A DNA stretch of 34,037 bases from an uncultured Oscillospiraceae bacterium (GCA_944387615.1 CALXFP010000008.1:1-34037); one strand, 5' to 3'; positions 8,006 to 16,642 are shown, numbered from the stretch's first letter. Program-made: numbers and translations. The notes: generated by a model from the letters alone, not told the origin.

Positions 8006-8542
8006 TCACGGATTGTCCCGGAGATAGTCCTCTTTTGTAATCATCATTTGCAGAAATCCGTCTTCCACACCCAGTTCCCGGAACCCTGCCTTGCGGTGAG
8101 TTTCCCATGCAGCTGTTTCCTTCCGGGCAAGTTCAAAGTCATTGTGGATTCTGGAAATGCCGCAGACACGGAACGCATGGTCAAGCATCAGCTTCAGTGC
8201 CGGAACGGCATATCCCTTACCACGATAGGGCGCATAAATCACAATGCCCATATCCCACCAATCCTTTTCCGGCGTATAGTGGAAGTTCACATCCCCCAGC
8301 CATTCCCCATCGGAGCAGCGTCTGATATAGGCATAGAAACGCTCCGGCTCATGTCCCACCCACCAGGCATACCAGCCGGGCAGAGACTCGTCCGGGTAAT
8401 CGACACAGCCGGTGTCCCGGTGGTATCCGTCATAGTCAACATCCCAATTTGCGTTGTAGGACATGGTTTCCGGATCGGATGACATCTTCTGACAGAACCA
8501 CAGTTCTTCCAGTTTCGGGACGTACAGTTCCAGTTTTTCCAT
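8006..8542 (-). CDS. GNAT-family N-acetyltransferase
   Basis: 178 residues. The central block WDMGIVIYAPYRGKGYAVPALKLML is a GNAT acetyl-CoA site (Q/RxxGxG/A variant RGKGYA at about 126), followed by SRIHNDFELARKETAAW, which resembles RimJ/RimL-type (Acetyltransf_3) enzymes. The substrate is unknown; protein N-termini, amino sugars and antibiotics are all possible for this family. The start is supported by GAGG 7 bases upstream, lying inside the end of the MFS gene. The two genes are separated by 3 bases, so they are almost certainly cotranscribed. Confidence 0.85.
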   Translation of the reverse strand: MEKLELYVPKLEELWFCQKMSSDPETMSYNANWDVDYDGYHRDTGCVDYPDESLPGWYAWWVGHEPERFYAYIRRCSDGEWLGDVNFHYTPEKDWWDMGIVIYAPYRGKGYAVPALKLMLDHAFRVCGISRIHNDFELARKETAAWETHRKAGFRELGVEDGFLQMMITKEDYLRDNP

Positions 8543-8545
8543 TTC

Positions 8546-9718
8546 TTACCTCACACGATTTCTCATTTGCACCTTTCGGAAGGTAGTTTCCGTCATAGAT
8601 ATCATCAGAATGCCAAAGAGCAGAATATACACCGGGAACAGCCGAATGCTGATGTGGTTGGCAATCAAACCGAACACCGGGGGCACGAAGGTAGAGCCGA
8701 CGTAGGCGCTGGCCATTTGGATTCCGATGATGGCCTGGGAATTTTCCGCGCCGAAATTTCCCGGGGTGGCGTGGATGATGCTGGGGTACACCGGGGCGCA
8801 GCCCAGGCCAATGATGACCAGCCCCGCCAGGGCCGGAAGATTGCCGCCCCAGGGCAGCAGCACGCAGGCAATGCCCACACCCATCACGGCAGCGCCCAGA
8901 CGAATCATGGTTCTGTCTCCCAGTTTTTCCGACACCAGACCGGACAGGAACCGTCCGGCGGTGATGCCGATGTAAAACAGCGCACCAAAGGCGGCAGCTA
9001 CTTCCTTGGTAATCCCCCGGGCCTCCACCAGGAAGCTGCTGGCCCAGAGCATGGTAGTGCTCTCTGCAGCGCAGTAGGCAAAGAAGCCAAGCAGAAGGCT
9101 GGGCACGCCCCGGATTTTCAGTGCGCCGGAAATGCCCAGAATTTTCCCGTTTTCTTCCTGGGCTTCGCCCTTCTGGTGAATTTTCCACACCGGCAGGGTC
9201 AGAATCAGCACCAGGGCAATGGCAAACTGGATTCCCGACACCATCCGGTAGCCGGTCTGCCAGACGCTGTGCATCAAGGCCCAGCTCATCACATAGGGAC
9301 TGACAATGGTGCCCACCCCCCAGAAACAGTGCAGCCAGCTCATATGCCGGGAGCTGTAGTGCAGGGCAACATAGTTATTCAGGGCTGCGTCAATGGCCCC
9401 GGCACCCAGGCCGTAGGGAATGGCCCACAGGCAGAGCATCCAGAAGGCGCTGGCGGTGGAAAAGCCCCACAGAGAAAGGGCGGTGAGCATCACGCTGGCC
9501 ACGGTCACATACTGAGTGCGAAATTTCTTGGTCAGACGCTCGGACAAAAGACTGGAGCAGATGGTTCCGCCGCTGATCATCATGGACACAATGCCCATGT
9601 AAGAAATGGGAACGGAAAAAGCTTCCCGCATGGTTGGCCAGCCGGAACCCAGCAGAGAGTCCGGCAGTCCCAGGCTGATAAACGCCAGATAAATGAGTGA
9701 AAGAAGCAGCAAATACAT
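8546..9718 (-). CDS. Major facilitator superfamily transporter
   Basis: 390 residues with about 12 hydrophobic segments. The first loop holds a degenerate MFS signature after helix 2 (SERLTKKFRTQYVT), and the second half repeats it as GLVSEKLGDRTMIRLG (about 255-270), the DRxxR-type loop of the superfamily. The style (GLPDSLLGSGWPTM at the N-terminus; YCAAESTTMLWASSFLVEARG at helix 7) resembles the FucP/sugar-type and uncharacterised MFS groups. The solute cannot be named. GGGAG sits 7 bases before the ATG. It is the first gene of a pair with the acetyltransferase. Confidence 0.88.
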   Translation of the reverse strand: MYLLLLSLIYLAFISLGLPDSLLGSGWPTMREAFSVPISYMGIVSMMISGGTICSSLLSERLTKKFRTQYVTVASVMLTALSLWGFSTASAFWMLCLWAIPYGLGAGAIDAALNNYVALHYSSRHMSWLHCFWGVGTIVSPYVMSWALMHSVWQTGYRMVSGIQFAIALVLILTLPVWKIHQKGEAQEENGKILGISGALKIRGVPSLLLGFFAYCAAESTTMLWASSFLVEARGITKEVAAAFGALFYIGITAGRFLSGLVSEKLGDRTMIRLGAAVMGVGIACVLLPWGGNLPALAGLVIIGLGCAPVYPSIIHATPGNFGAENSQAIIGIQMASAYVGSTFVPPVFGLIANHISIRLFPVYILLFGILMISMTETTFRKVQMRNRVR

Positions 9719-9755
9719 AATATTCTCCCGCAGATTATTTTCTTTTTACATAAGT

Positions 9756-9781
9756 ACAGGCAGAGAACATTCTCTGCCTGT
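9756..9781. terminator. Hairpin between sdpI-like gene and MFS gene
   Basis: The perfect 11-bp stem ACAGGCAGAGA / TCTCTGCCTGT has an ACAT loop. On the minus strand, the direction of both neighbours, the following bases are not T-rich, so it would be a weak terminator or an RNA leader structure of the MFS operon. No clear promoter is seen in this gap. Confidence 0.45.
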
Positions 9782-9783
9782 TT

Positions 9784-10176
9784 TCATTGTGGAAGCTTCT
9801 GCCTTCTGTTTCCGGACTCGTCAAAGGTTTTCTTCAGCGCCCGTTCCACCGGCACAATGGAGCCAAGCAGCGGAACAAGCTGCAGCAGACAAATGGCTGT
9901 GGAAACCCATCCGATGGTGTCCTCGTCCTTGCCCAGCACCGCCAGCATAGGTATCACGGAAGCAACCAGCACCACCCATCCCCAGCGCACCCAGATTTTT
10001 CCGCAAGTCTGATGGGCGAAGGCCCAGGTATCCGGATTCTTCATGGATCTGGTAGTGCGGTAGCCAAAGAGGGGGTTAATGTTCTTCGGCGGTTTTTTGA
10101 GAAAATACCACCCAATGCCAATCATAATTACCGGAACCAGCAGGTTGGTTGATAGCATGAAGAGCCAAAATCCCAT
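9784..10176 (-). CDS. SdpI-family membrane protein
   Basis: 130 residues. The motif FGYRTTRSMKNPDTWAFAHQTCGKIW (in parts: FGYRTTRSMKN, then WAFAHQ) is the diagnostic core of the SdpI domain (PF13630), first known as the immunity and signalling protein against the SdpC toxin in Bacillus. Membrane segments are at about 5-23, 58-77 and 84-108. No SdpC-like toxin is seen in the window, so toxin immunity is not shown; many SdpI homologues have no known role. The gene is last in the uppP operon, 12 bases after the epimerase stop, with GGGGAGA before its ATG. Confidence 0.85.
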   Translation of the reverse strand: MGFWLFMLSTNLLVPVIMIGIGWYFLKKPPKNINPLFGYRTTRSMKNPDTWAFAHQTCGKIWVRWGWVVLVASVIPMLAVLGKDEDTIGWVSTAICLLQLVPLLGSIVPVERALKKTFDESGNRRQKLPQ

Positions 10177-10188
10177 AATGTTCTCCCC

Positions 10189-11067
10189 TTAACGCACAAA
10201 GGAGGTGCTCAGGGTGCAGCTCCAGCTTTCTCCCGGCAGCAAAATGGCGGCGGCGGGCTTTTCTTCCCAGTTGGTGCTGCCGTTTTCGCTGCTGGGCAGG
10301 CTGTGCCAGGGCTCGATGCAAATGAATCTGGGCATACCGGGCTTGCTCCACAGCAGAGTGTAGGGGAAGTCTCCGATGTTGCACACCACGCCCCGGCCGG
10401 TGCCCTTTTCATACAGGCCCAGGGTCTGGGACTGGAGGTTGACCATGCAGTGGCTGTCATCCTGGAACAGGTTTTCATCCACAGCCAGGGTCTGGATGTT
10501 GGCGCCCAGCTGATAATAGTCCCCATGCATCAGACCATAGGGCAGGTTGTTGATGCAGATGGGAGACTCCATCTGGGAAAACCGCAGCTCATAGTCGGTG
10601 GCCTGGTGCTTGTCATCAAAGGGAACGGTGAAAGCCGGGTGGTAGCCGATGCCGAAGGGCATCTTCTCCTCGTCCAGGTTTTCCACCGTCAGGGTGTGAT
10701 GCAGGGTGTCATTTTCCAAAGTAAAGGTGGACACCAGCCGGAAATCGTAGGGGAACTTTGCCAGTGTCTCAGCATTGGCGCACAGCTCCAGCACCACGGT
10801 GGTTTCGTCCCGGTCTACCAAGGCATGCTCCATGTTCCGGGCAAAGCCGTGCTGGGTGGCTTCAAAGGTCTTTCCCTTGGCCACGATTTTGTTATCCACA
10901 ACCTTTCCCGCATGGGGGAAAAGGATAGGGGCATGGTATCCCCAGACTTCCGGATCTGCCTGCCACATATGCTCCACGCCGTCGCATTTGCGAATCACGC
11001 TTTTCACCTGAGCGCCCCAGGTGGTAACGGTTGCTTTCAGGTACTCATTTTCGATGGTGTATTCCAT
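10189..11067 (-). CDS. Aldose 1-epimerase family protein
   Basis: 292 residues. The fold family (GalM-like, mutarotation of the anomeric carbon) is recognised from the start TIENEYLKATVTTWGAQVKSV, from the block HGFARNMEHALVD carrying the conserved histidine (about 92), from FGIGYHPAFTVPF with the second catalytic histidine region (about 160), and from CIEPWHSLPSSEN near the C-terminus with the family's glutamate. It resembles the LacX-like branch more than classical GalM, so the sugar is uncertain. A consensus AAGGAGG precedes the ATG. It lies 15 bases downstream of uppP and 12 bases upstream of the sdpI-like gene. Confidence 0.88.
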   Translation of the reverse strand: MEYTIENEYLKATVTTWGAQVKSVIRKCDGVEHMWQADPEVWGYHAPILFPHAGKVVDNKIVAKGKTFEATQHGFARNMEHALVDRDETTVVLELCANAETLAKFPYDFRLVSTFTLENDTLHHTLTVENLDEEKMPFGIGYHPAFTVPFDDKHQATDYELRFSQMESPICINNLPYGLMHGDYYQLGANIQTLAVDENLFQDDSHCMVNLQSQTLGLYEKGTGRGVVCNIGDFPYTLLWSKPGMPRFICIEPWHSLPSSENGSTNWEEKPAAAILLPGESWSCTLSTSFVR

Positions 11068-11082
11068 AACTTCCTCCTTACG

Positions 11083-11925
11083 TTAGGCCAAAATAAAGGC
11101 TTTTGCGGCAAAGTAAATCAGCACCACCGTGCCCAGCACAATCCGGTAAACACCGAAGGCGGAGAACGAGTGCTTGCGGACGTATTCCATCAGGGCCTTG
11201 ATTACCAGCAGGCTCACCAGGAAGGACACCACACTGCCGATCATGAGAACCCAGATTTCCGTGGAAGTGGCGCTGACCCCGCTGGCCAGGAATTTCAGCA
11301 GCTTGATGGCGGAAGCACCCAGCATGGTGGGAATGGCCATGAAGAAGCTGAACTCTGCGCCGGCGCTGCGGCCCACGCCAATCAGAATGGCGCCCAGAAT
11401 GGTGGAGCCGGACCGGGAGGTGCCGGGAATCAGACTCAGGCACTGAAAAACGCCGATCATCAGAGCGGTTTTATAATCAATCTCGTGAACGTCCTGAATC
11501 ACCCGGCAATGCTTGCCCTGGTTCCGCCGCTCCACCAGAATGAAGGCGATACCGTAGACAATCAGGGCAATGGACACCACAATGCCGTTGTGCAGGTGCG
11601 CATCCATCCAGTCGTCAAAGAGCACGCCCACCACGCCGGAGGGAATGATGGCAGCCACTACCTTGAACCACAGGTCCCAGGTCTGACGCTTTTCCTTCCC
11701 GTTTTTGCTGGGAGAGAAGGGGTTGAGCTTGTGGAAGAACAGCACAATCACCGCTAAAATGGCTCCCAGCTGGATCACCACGTCGAACATGCTCCGAAAT
11801 TCCTCGGACACATTCAGATTGATAAATTCATTGAGCAGGATCAGGTGGCCTGTAGAGGAGATGGGCAGCCATTCGGTGACGCCCTCCACAATGCCGAACA
11901 GAACCGCTTTGAGTAATTCGACCAT
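11083..11925 (-). CDS. uppP: Undecaprenyl-diphosphatase UppP (BacA)
   Basis: 280 residues, all-membrane. It dephosphorylates undecaprenyl pyrophosphate so that the lipid carrier for cell-wall sugars can be reused, and overexpression in this family gives bacitracin resistance. Both catalytic motifs are seen: EGVTEWLPISSTGHLIL (about 14-30, with the glutamate-rich motif) and PGTSRSGSTI (about 166-175, PGxSRSxxT). It heads a three-gene operon with the epimerase and SdpI-like genes and is divergent from the response-regulator operon. Confidence 0.96.
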   Translation of the reverse strand: MVELLKAVLFGIVEGVTEWLPISSTGHLILLNEFINLNVSEEFRSMFDVVIQLGAILAVIVLFFHKLNPFSPSKNGKEKRQTWDLWFKVVAAIIPSGVVGVLFDDWMDAHLHNGIVVSIALIVYGIAFILVERRNQGKHCRVIQDVHEIDYKTALMIGVFQCLSLIPGTSRSGSTILGAILIGVGRSAGAEFSFFMAIPTMLGASAIKLLKFLASGVSATSTEIWVLMIGSVVSFLVSLLVIKALMEYVRKHSFSAFGVYRIVLGTVVLIYFAAKAFILA

Positions 11926-11983
11926 AATCGTTCCTTTCCCATGGAAAATTCAGATTTTGGGAAAATCCTTTCCCGACGGCTTC

Positions 11984-12012
11984 ATCATACCCCGAAACCG
12001 GATAATTTGCAA
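11984..12012 (-). promoter_or_regulatory. Promoter of the uppP operon
   Basis: On the minus strand TTGCAA (12007-12012) and TATGAT (11984-11989) are 17 bases apart, about 60 bases before the uppP ATG. Confidence 0.65.
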
Positions 12013-12058
12013 GCAGAAGTTTGCGTTCACAAATTGCCGGCTTACTCTTTACAAATTG

Positions 12059-12089
12059 TTCACTCCCCCTTCCATTTTTGCGGTATAAT
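12059..12089 (+). promoter_or_regulatory. Probable promoter of the response-regulator operon
   Basis: A perfect -10 TATAAT lies at 12084-12089, about 40 bases before the ATG. The only -35 candidate (TTCACT, 12059-12064) is weak and 19 bases away, so an activator, possibly the regulator itself, may be needed. Confidence 0.5.
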
Positions 12090-12129
12090 AGGGGAAAAAG
12101 AAAAGAAATAGAAAGGGAGGAATTTTCTC

Positions 12130-12816
12130 ATGGCTGTCTCCGTTTTGATTGTTGAGGACGACCGTAATATTGCTGAACTGCTGCAGATGTACCTGGAAAA
12201 GGAGGGCTACGCCGTTACCGTTGCCGCCGATGGCGGTCAGGGTCTGAGCAAGTTCCGGGCCATCAAGCCCGATCTGGTACTGCTGGATGTGATGATGCCG
12301 GTGATGGACGGCTGGACGGTGTGCAAGACCATCCGTGCCGAATCCCAGACCCCGGTCATTATGCTCACCGCCAAGGGAGAAACCGACGACAAGGTGTCGG
12401 GTCTCAAATCCGGCGCCGACGATTACGTCACCAAACCCTTTGAAATGAAGGAAGTTCTGGCCAGAATCGAAGCGGTTCTGCGCCGCAGCAGCGGTGTCAC
12501 CGCAGAAAAGAAGGCCCGCCGCCTGGTCTTTGACAAGCTGATTATCGACATGGACGCCTTTGAGCTGACCGTGGACGGCAAGAAAATCGACACGCCCCCC
12601 AAGGAGATGGAGCTGCTTTACTACCTGGCTTCCTCTCCCAACCGGGTCTACACCCGCAACCAGCTGCTGGACGAAGTGTGGGGCTTTGACTACTTCGGCG
12701 ACAGCCGTACCGTAGACGTACACGTCAAGCGGCTGCGGGAAAAGCTGGAAGGGGTCAGCGAAAGCTGGAGCCTGAAAACCGTCTGGGGCGTTGGGTATAA
12801 GTTCGAGGTGCTGTAA
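12130..12816 (+). CDS. OmpR/PhoB-family response regulator
   Basis: 228 residues. The receiver domain (1-120) has the acidic pair E9/D10-D11, the phosphoacceptor D53 in LVLLDVMMPVMDGW, the switch threonine in IMLTAKGE and the lysine in VTKPFEM. The C-terminal winged helix (about 135-228) ends with the OmpR-type recognition helix and wing DSRTVDVHVKRLREKL and TVWGVGYKFEV. It is followed after 2 bases by its cognate kinase. The strong AAGGGAGGAA site before the ATG fixes the start. The pair with an HtrA protease downstream suggests control of an envelope-stress response. Confidence 0.95.
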   Translation: MAVSVLIVEDDRNIAELLQMYLEKEGYAVTVAADGGQGLSKFRAIKPDLVLLDVMMPVMDGWTVCKTIRAESQTPVIMLTAKGETDDKVSGLKSGADDYVTKPFEMKEVLARIEAVLRRSSGVTAEKKARRLVFDKLIIDMDAFELTVDGKKIDTPPKEMELLYYLASSPNRVYTRNQLLDEVWGFDYFGDSRTVDVHVKRLREKLEGVSESWSLKTVWGVGYKFEVL

Positions 12817-12818
12817 GG

Positions 12819-14243
12819 ATGAAATCCTCCTTCACCCGCAGCTTCACCACCGCTGCCACCATTCTGCTGCTGGCACTGACCATTCTCGGCGCCTCTTTTC
12901 AGTACCAGGTAAAGGAATACCTGGTGGGGGCCACCGTGACCAGTCTGGAGCAGGATGCCCAGGTCATCGCCAACCTGGCTGCGGCCTACAACGTAGGCGG
13001 AACCCTTTCCAATCGGGAACTGCTTCTGAATCTGAACGTGGTGTCCCAGGTCACCAATGCGGATGTGGTCATCTGCGACAGTGACGGCTACATCATTCTG
13101 TGCTCCGACACCCTGTCCGGGTGTCAGCATCAGGGCTTGCAGCTGAACCGAGAATATTTGCAGAAAGTATTTGAAAACGGCTCCGACTCGGCCACCGGGC
13201 ACATTGACGGACTGTATGAGGAAGAGCGCTATGTGGTCTCCGCCCCCATTGTCAGCAATGACGCGGCCACCGGGCTGGTGATTGTCTCCGTGCCCACATT
13301 GACCACAGGAAAAACCCTGAACCGGATTTCCAACATTTTCCTCACCGCCGCCGTATTTGTGGTGCTGATTTCCGTTCTGGCGGTGACGGCCTTTGCCCGG
13401 CGGGAAAGCAAACCCCTGCGGGACATGGCAAAAGCCGCCAACGACTTCGCCCACGGCAACCTGGAAGCCCGGGTTCGGGTGGAGGAAGATTACTCCGAAG
13501 AGGTGGAGGAGCTGGCCCTGGCCTTTAACAACATGGCCTCTTCCCTGCAGAAAAGCGAATACCGCCGGCAGGAATTTGTGGCCAATGTTTCCCACGAGCT
13601 GAAAACGCCTATGACCACCATTTCCGGCTACATCGACGGCATTCTCGACGGCACCATCCCTCCGGAGCGCCGTTCCCACTACCTGCAGATTGTCTCCGAT
13701 GAAACCAAGCGCTTGAGCCGCCTGGTGCGCAGCATGCTGGACATCAGCCAGCTGCAGCAGGAGCAGGGCATCCCCGAAGAACAGAAGATCCACTTCGACC
13801 TGGAAGAATGCGCCGGACAGGTGCTGATTACCTTTGAAAAGAAGATCAACGACAAGGACATCAATGTGGATGTGGACTTCCCACCTCACCCGGTATTTAC
13901 CGTGGCCAATCAGGACTCCATCACCCAGGTGATCTACAACCTGATTGACAACGCCGTGAAATTCTGTCCCCGGGGCGGTACCCTGGGCCTGAAAATCCGG
14001 GAAGGCAACAGCAAAGCCTATGTTTCCGTCTCCAACGACGGCGATACCATCCCGCCGGAGGAACTGCCCCTGGTATTTGACCGGTTCCACAAACTGGACA
14101 AATCCCGTTCCCGGAACCGGGACGGCTGGGGTCTGGGACTTTACATCGTCAAAACCATCGTCTGCAGCCACGGAGAAAATATCTCCGTCAGCTCCAAAGA
14201 TGGCAAAACCGAATTTACCTTTACCATGCCATTGGTCACCTGA
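12819..14243 (+). CDS. Membrane sensor histidine kinase
   Basis: 474 residues. A membrane segment (about 9-29), an extracytoplasmic sensing domain (30-165) and a second membrane segment (about 172-192) precede a HAMP linker (RRESKPLRDMAKAAND). The dimerisation domain has FVANVSHELKTPMTT with phosphoacceptor H259. The ATPase domain has the N box QVIYNLIDNAVKF, the F box region FDRFHKLDKS and the G1 box DGWGLGLYI. The external domain looks like the double-Cache/PAS-type fold common in WalK/PhoR relatives, but this is an inference. The gene begins 2 bases after the response regulator and is followed by an HtrA protease gene. Confidence 0.95.
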   Translation: MKSSFTRSFTTAATILLLALTILGASFQYQVKEYLVGATVTSLEQDAQVIANLAAAYNVGGTLSNRELLLNLNVVSQVTNADVVICDSDGYIILCSDTLSGCQHQGLQLNREYLQKVFENGSDSATGHIDGLYEEERYVVSAPIVSNDAATGLVIVSVPTLTTGKTLNRISNIFLTAAVFVVLISVLAVTAFARRESKPLRDMAKAANDFAHGNLEARVRVEEDYSEEVEELALAFNNMASSLQKSEYRRQEFVANVSHELKTPMTTISGYIDGILDGTIPPERRSHYLQIVSDETKRLSRLVRSMLDISQLQQEQGIPEEQKIHFDLEECAGQVLITFEKKINDKDINVDVDFPPHPVFTVANQDSITQVIYNLIDNAVKFCPRGGTLGLKIREGNSKAYVSVSNDGDTIPPEELPLVFDRFHKLDKSRSRNRDGWGLGLYIVKTIVCSHGENISVSSKDGKTEFTFTMPLVT

Positions 14244-14277
14244 GCATGTTTGATTCCCGGATTGGGAGGTTATCTCT

Positions 14278-15528
14278 ATGGAACAACGCTACAATTACAC
14301 AGACTGGGATGACAGCGTCTACGGCACCGGACGGACGGAACCGCCCAAGCACCGCAGCGGGCTGCTGGCCATGATGCTGATTCTCATTATCTTTCTGTGC
14401 GGTATCATTACCGTACTGGGTATTCTGAATGTCAGGCTGTTTCAGCAGCTGCGCAGTCAGGACCCGGCAGAACTGGCCATTTCCTTCCGGGATGTGGAAA
14501 CCCAGCCCCAGGAAACGGCTGCCGCAGAAACCCAGCCCAAGGTCTCCCCTTCCCGTCAGGCTGCTACCATCAATCTGCAAAGCTCCCCTGCCAGTGTGGA
14601 AAATATCCCCACGGAAGGCGGACTTTCTCTGCAGGAAATCTATGAGCGCAATATCAAAAGCGTGGTATCCATCAGCGCCATTCTCACCGGCGGCAGTTCC
14701 ACCGGCACCGGCGTTGTGCTGACGGAGGACGGTTACATTGTCACCAATGCCCATGTGGTGGAAAATGCCGCTGCCATTTCCGTACAGCTGACGGATCAGG
14801 AGATTTTCCAGGCCCAGGTCATCGGCACCGATGAGCTTTCCGATTTGGCAGTGCTGAAAATTTCCGCTTCCGGCCTGACCCCTGCCCAGTTCGGTGATTC
14901 CTCCAGCCTGCGGGTTGGGGATACCGTGGTGGCCATCGGCGATCCTCTGGGGGTGGAATTCCGGGGCACCTATACCGACGGCATCATCTCCGGCATTGAC
15001 CGGGATGTGGATATGGACGGACGGACCATGACCTTGCTGCAGACCAACGCCGCTCTGAACTCCGGCAACTCCGGCGGCCCCCTGATTAACTGCTACGGTC
15101 AGGTCATCGGCATCAACACCATGAAAATCGGCGCCTTTACCGACAAGGCCGGTGTGGAGGGTCTGGGCTTCGCCATTCCCAGCACCACGGTAAAAACCAT
15201 CGTCGATCAGCTGATCTCCCAGGGCTACGTCTCCGGACGGCCTACCTTGGGCATCAGCGGTGAAGGACTGTCCAGTTTTTATCAGCACTATTACCGGATG
15301 CCTGCAGGACTCTATATCACTCAGGTTTCCCAGTCCAGTGAAGCCTACGAAAAAGGCGTGGAAGAAGGAGACCTGCTTCTGAGCATCAACGACACCCCTG
15401 TTACCAGCATGGACGATCTGAAATCCACCATCTTCAGCTGCGAAGTTGGACAGACGGTACAGGTTGCCATCTACCGGGGCGGTCAGCAGTATCTGCTGGA
15501 ACTGACCCTGGAAGAGGACAGAGGATAG
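14278..15528 (+). CDS. HtrA/DegP-like serine protease with PDZ domain
   Basis: 416 residues. A cytoplasmic tail (1-30) precedes one membrane anchor (about 31-56) and a low-complexity linker (60-110). The trypsin-like domain has all three catalytic residues: H159 in TNAHVVENA, D189 in LSDLAVLKI and S265 in NSGNSGGPLIN. A single PDZ domain (about 325-410) ends GVEEGDLLLSINDTPV. HtrA proteases degrade or refold damaged proteins outside the membrane, activated by PDZ ligands. Lying 34 bases after the kinase, it is probably part of the same operon, like CssRS-HtrA arrangements where the protease is a regulated output. Confidence 0.95.
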   Translation: MEQRYNYTDWDDSVYGTGRTEPPKHRSGLLAMMLILIIFLCGIITVLGILNVRLFQQLRSQDPAELAISFRDVETQPQETAAAETQPKVSPSRQAATINLQSSPASVENIPTEGGLSLQEIYERNIKSVVSISAILTGGSSTGTGVVLTEDGYIVTNAHVVENAAAISVQLTDQEIFQAQVIGTDELSDLAVLKISASGLTPAQFGDSSSLRVGDTVVAIGDPLGVEFRGTYTDGIISGIDRDVDMDGRTMTLLQTNAALNSGNSGGPLINCYGQVIGINTMKIGAFTDKAGVEGLGFAIPSTTVKTIVDQLISQGYVSGRPTLGISGEGLSSFYQHYYRMPAGLYITQVSQSSEAYEKGVEEGDLLLSINDTPVTSMDDLKSTIFSCEVGQTVQVAIYRGGQQYLLELTLEEDRG

Positions 15529-15563
15529 AAACGCAATTTTTACGAAGCAATCGAGGTTAGAGT

Positions 15564-16301
15564 ATGGAACCAATTTATCAACAGGATTTTGAAATCACCG
15601 ATGCCTATGTGGACCGCTACGGCCGGCTGAAGAGCTCCACCATTTTGTACTTTGCCCAGGAGGTAGCCGGACAGCACTGTATGGAGCTGGCACTGGACTA
15701 TGAAACCCTGGCCCGGCAGCGGCTGTTCTGGGCCGTGACCCGGCATCGGGTGCAGGTCAGCCGGATGCCCATGGTGGGCGAAACCCTGCACATCGAAACC
15801 TGGCCCATGCCCACCACCCGGGTGGCTTACCCCCGGAGCATGGTGGCCTACGACAGCCAGGGCCGGGAGTGCTTCCGCTCCATCAGCCTGTGGGTTCTGA
15901 TGAATCTGGACACCCGGAACATGATTCTGCCCGGAAAGAGCGGCATCAGCGTGGTGGGCACCCTTCGGGGCAACGAGCTGGCCAGCCCCACGGGACTGAT
16001 GGCAAAGCCTTTGGGCAGCCATCGCCAGCGGCCGGTATGCTTTACCGATCTGGACCGGAACGGCCACATGAACAACACCCGCTACTTAGACTGGATTGAC
16101 GATCTGCTGCCCAGTCCCTTCCATGCAGAACACACCATGAAAGAATGCACCGTCTGCTATTTAAGCGAAGCCCGGGAGGGTCAGAACCTGAATCTGCAAT
16201 GGGATTTTGTAGACGGCGGCGCTCTCCAGGTGGACGCTCACCGGAAAAATACCGAGGACAAGGACGAGCGCATCTTCTCCGCCCGGATTTTGTTTGACTG
16301 A
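15564..16301 (+). CDS. Acyl-ACP thioesterase
   Basis: 245 residues, a double hot-dog-fold protein of the PF01643 type that hydrolyses acyl-acyl carrier protein to end or divert fatty acid synthesis. The N-terminal half has YVDRYGRLKSSTILYFAQEV and the pattern RQRLFWAVTRHRVQV. The second half begins VCFTDLDRNGHMNNTRYLDW, with the conserved Asp, Asn and His of the family (D-x-N-x-H-M-N-N). The ATG follows a modest GAGG site, 35 bases after the protease gene; whether it is cotranscribed is uncertain. A strong terminator follows at 16331. Confidence 0.9.
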   Translation: MEPIYQQDFEITDAYVDRYGRLKSSTILYFAQEVAGQHCMELALDYETLARQRLFWAVTRHRVQVSRMPMVGETLHIETWPMPTTRVAYPRSMVAYDSQGRECFRSISLWVLMNLDTRNMILPGKSGISVVGTLRGNELASPTGLMAKPLGSHRQRPVCFTDLDRNGHMNNTRYLDWIDDLLPSPFHAEHTMKECTVCYLSEAREGQNLNLQWDFVDGGALQVDAHRKNTEDKDERIFSARILFD

Positions 16302-16330
16302 CGGTTTTCGTTGTTATGTAAATTATGCGA

Positions 16331-16366
16331 AACTCCACAGCTTTTGTCGAAGCTGTGGAGTTTTTT
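16331..16366 (+). terminator. Terminator after the thioesterase gene
   Basis: A 13-bp stem AACTCCACAGCTT / AAGCTGTGGAGTT with a 6-base loop is followed by TTTT. The stem itself contains DnaA-box-like CTCCACA/TGTGGAG arms. Confidence 0.88.
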
Positions 16367-16417
16367 CGACAGGCAGGTCAGAACCCAGGATTTTCCAAGG
16401 GTTTTTCTGTCGACAGC

Positions 16418-16612
16418 TGTGGAAAAACCTGTGGAGATTGTGGAAAACTCCTGTGAATAACCGAAATGCCCCTTGTGGAGTAGATGCGTTATGTTAACTC
16501 ACAGTGCCCGGAAACGGCGGTCATTTGTACATTTCGCACATACATTTTCCAGTAACTTCCAGTCTTTTCCCGGGCAAATCTGGTAAAAACTGCCAACTTT
16601 CGTTTTTCCACA
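16418..16612. other. Second DnaA-box-like cluster, 8.4 kb from oriC
   Basis: No gene is seen here. TGTGGAAAA occurs at 16418-16426 and 16439-16447, TGTGGAGAT at 16430-16438, TGTGAATAA (reverse of TTATTCACA, a consensus DnaA box) at 16452-16460 and TGTGGAGTA at 16474-16482. The reverse form TTTTCCACA is at 16604-16612. The first five have the same orientation and lie 9 to 22 bases apart. The same TTTTCCACA 9-mer makes up oriC in this genome, so DnaA binding is plausible; it is not shown. Confidence 0.55.
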
Positions 16613-16642
16613 GGATGGTTGTTTATACTTGGTTTTTCAGAC

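Noticed and set aside
12690..14171. 493-residue minus-strand open frame over the kinase gene
   Set aside because: It is antisense to a kinase with all catalytic boxes, and its composition is typical of shadow frames.
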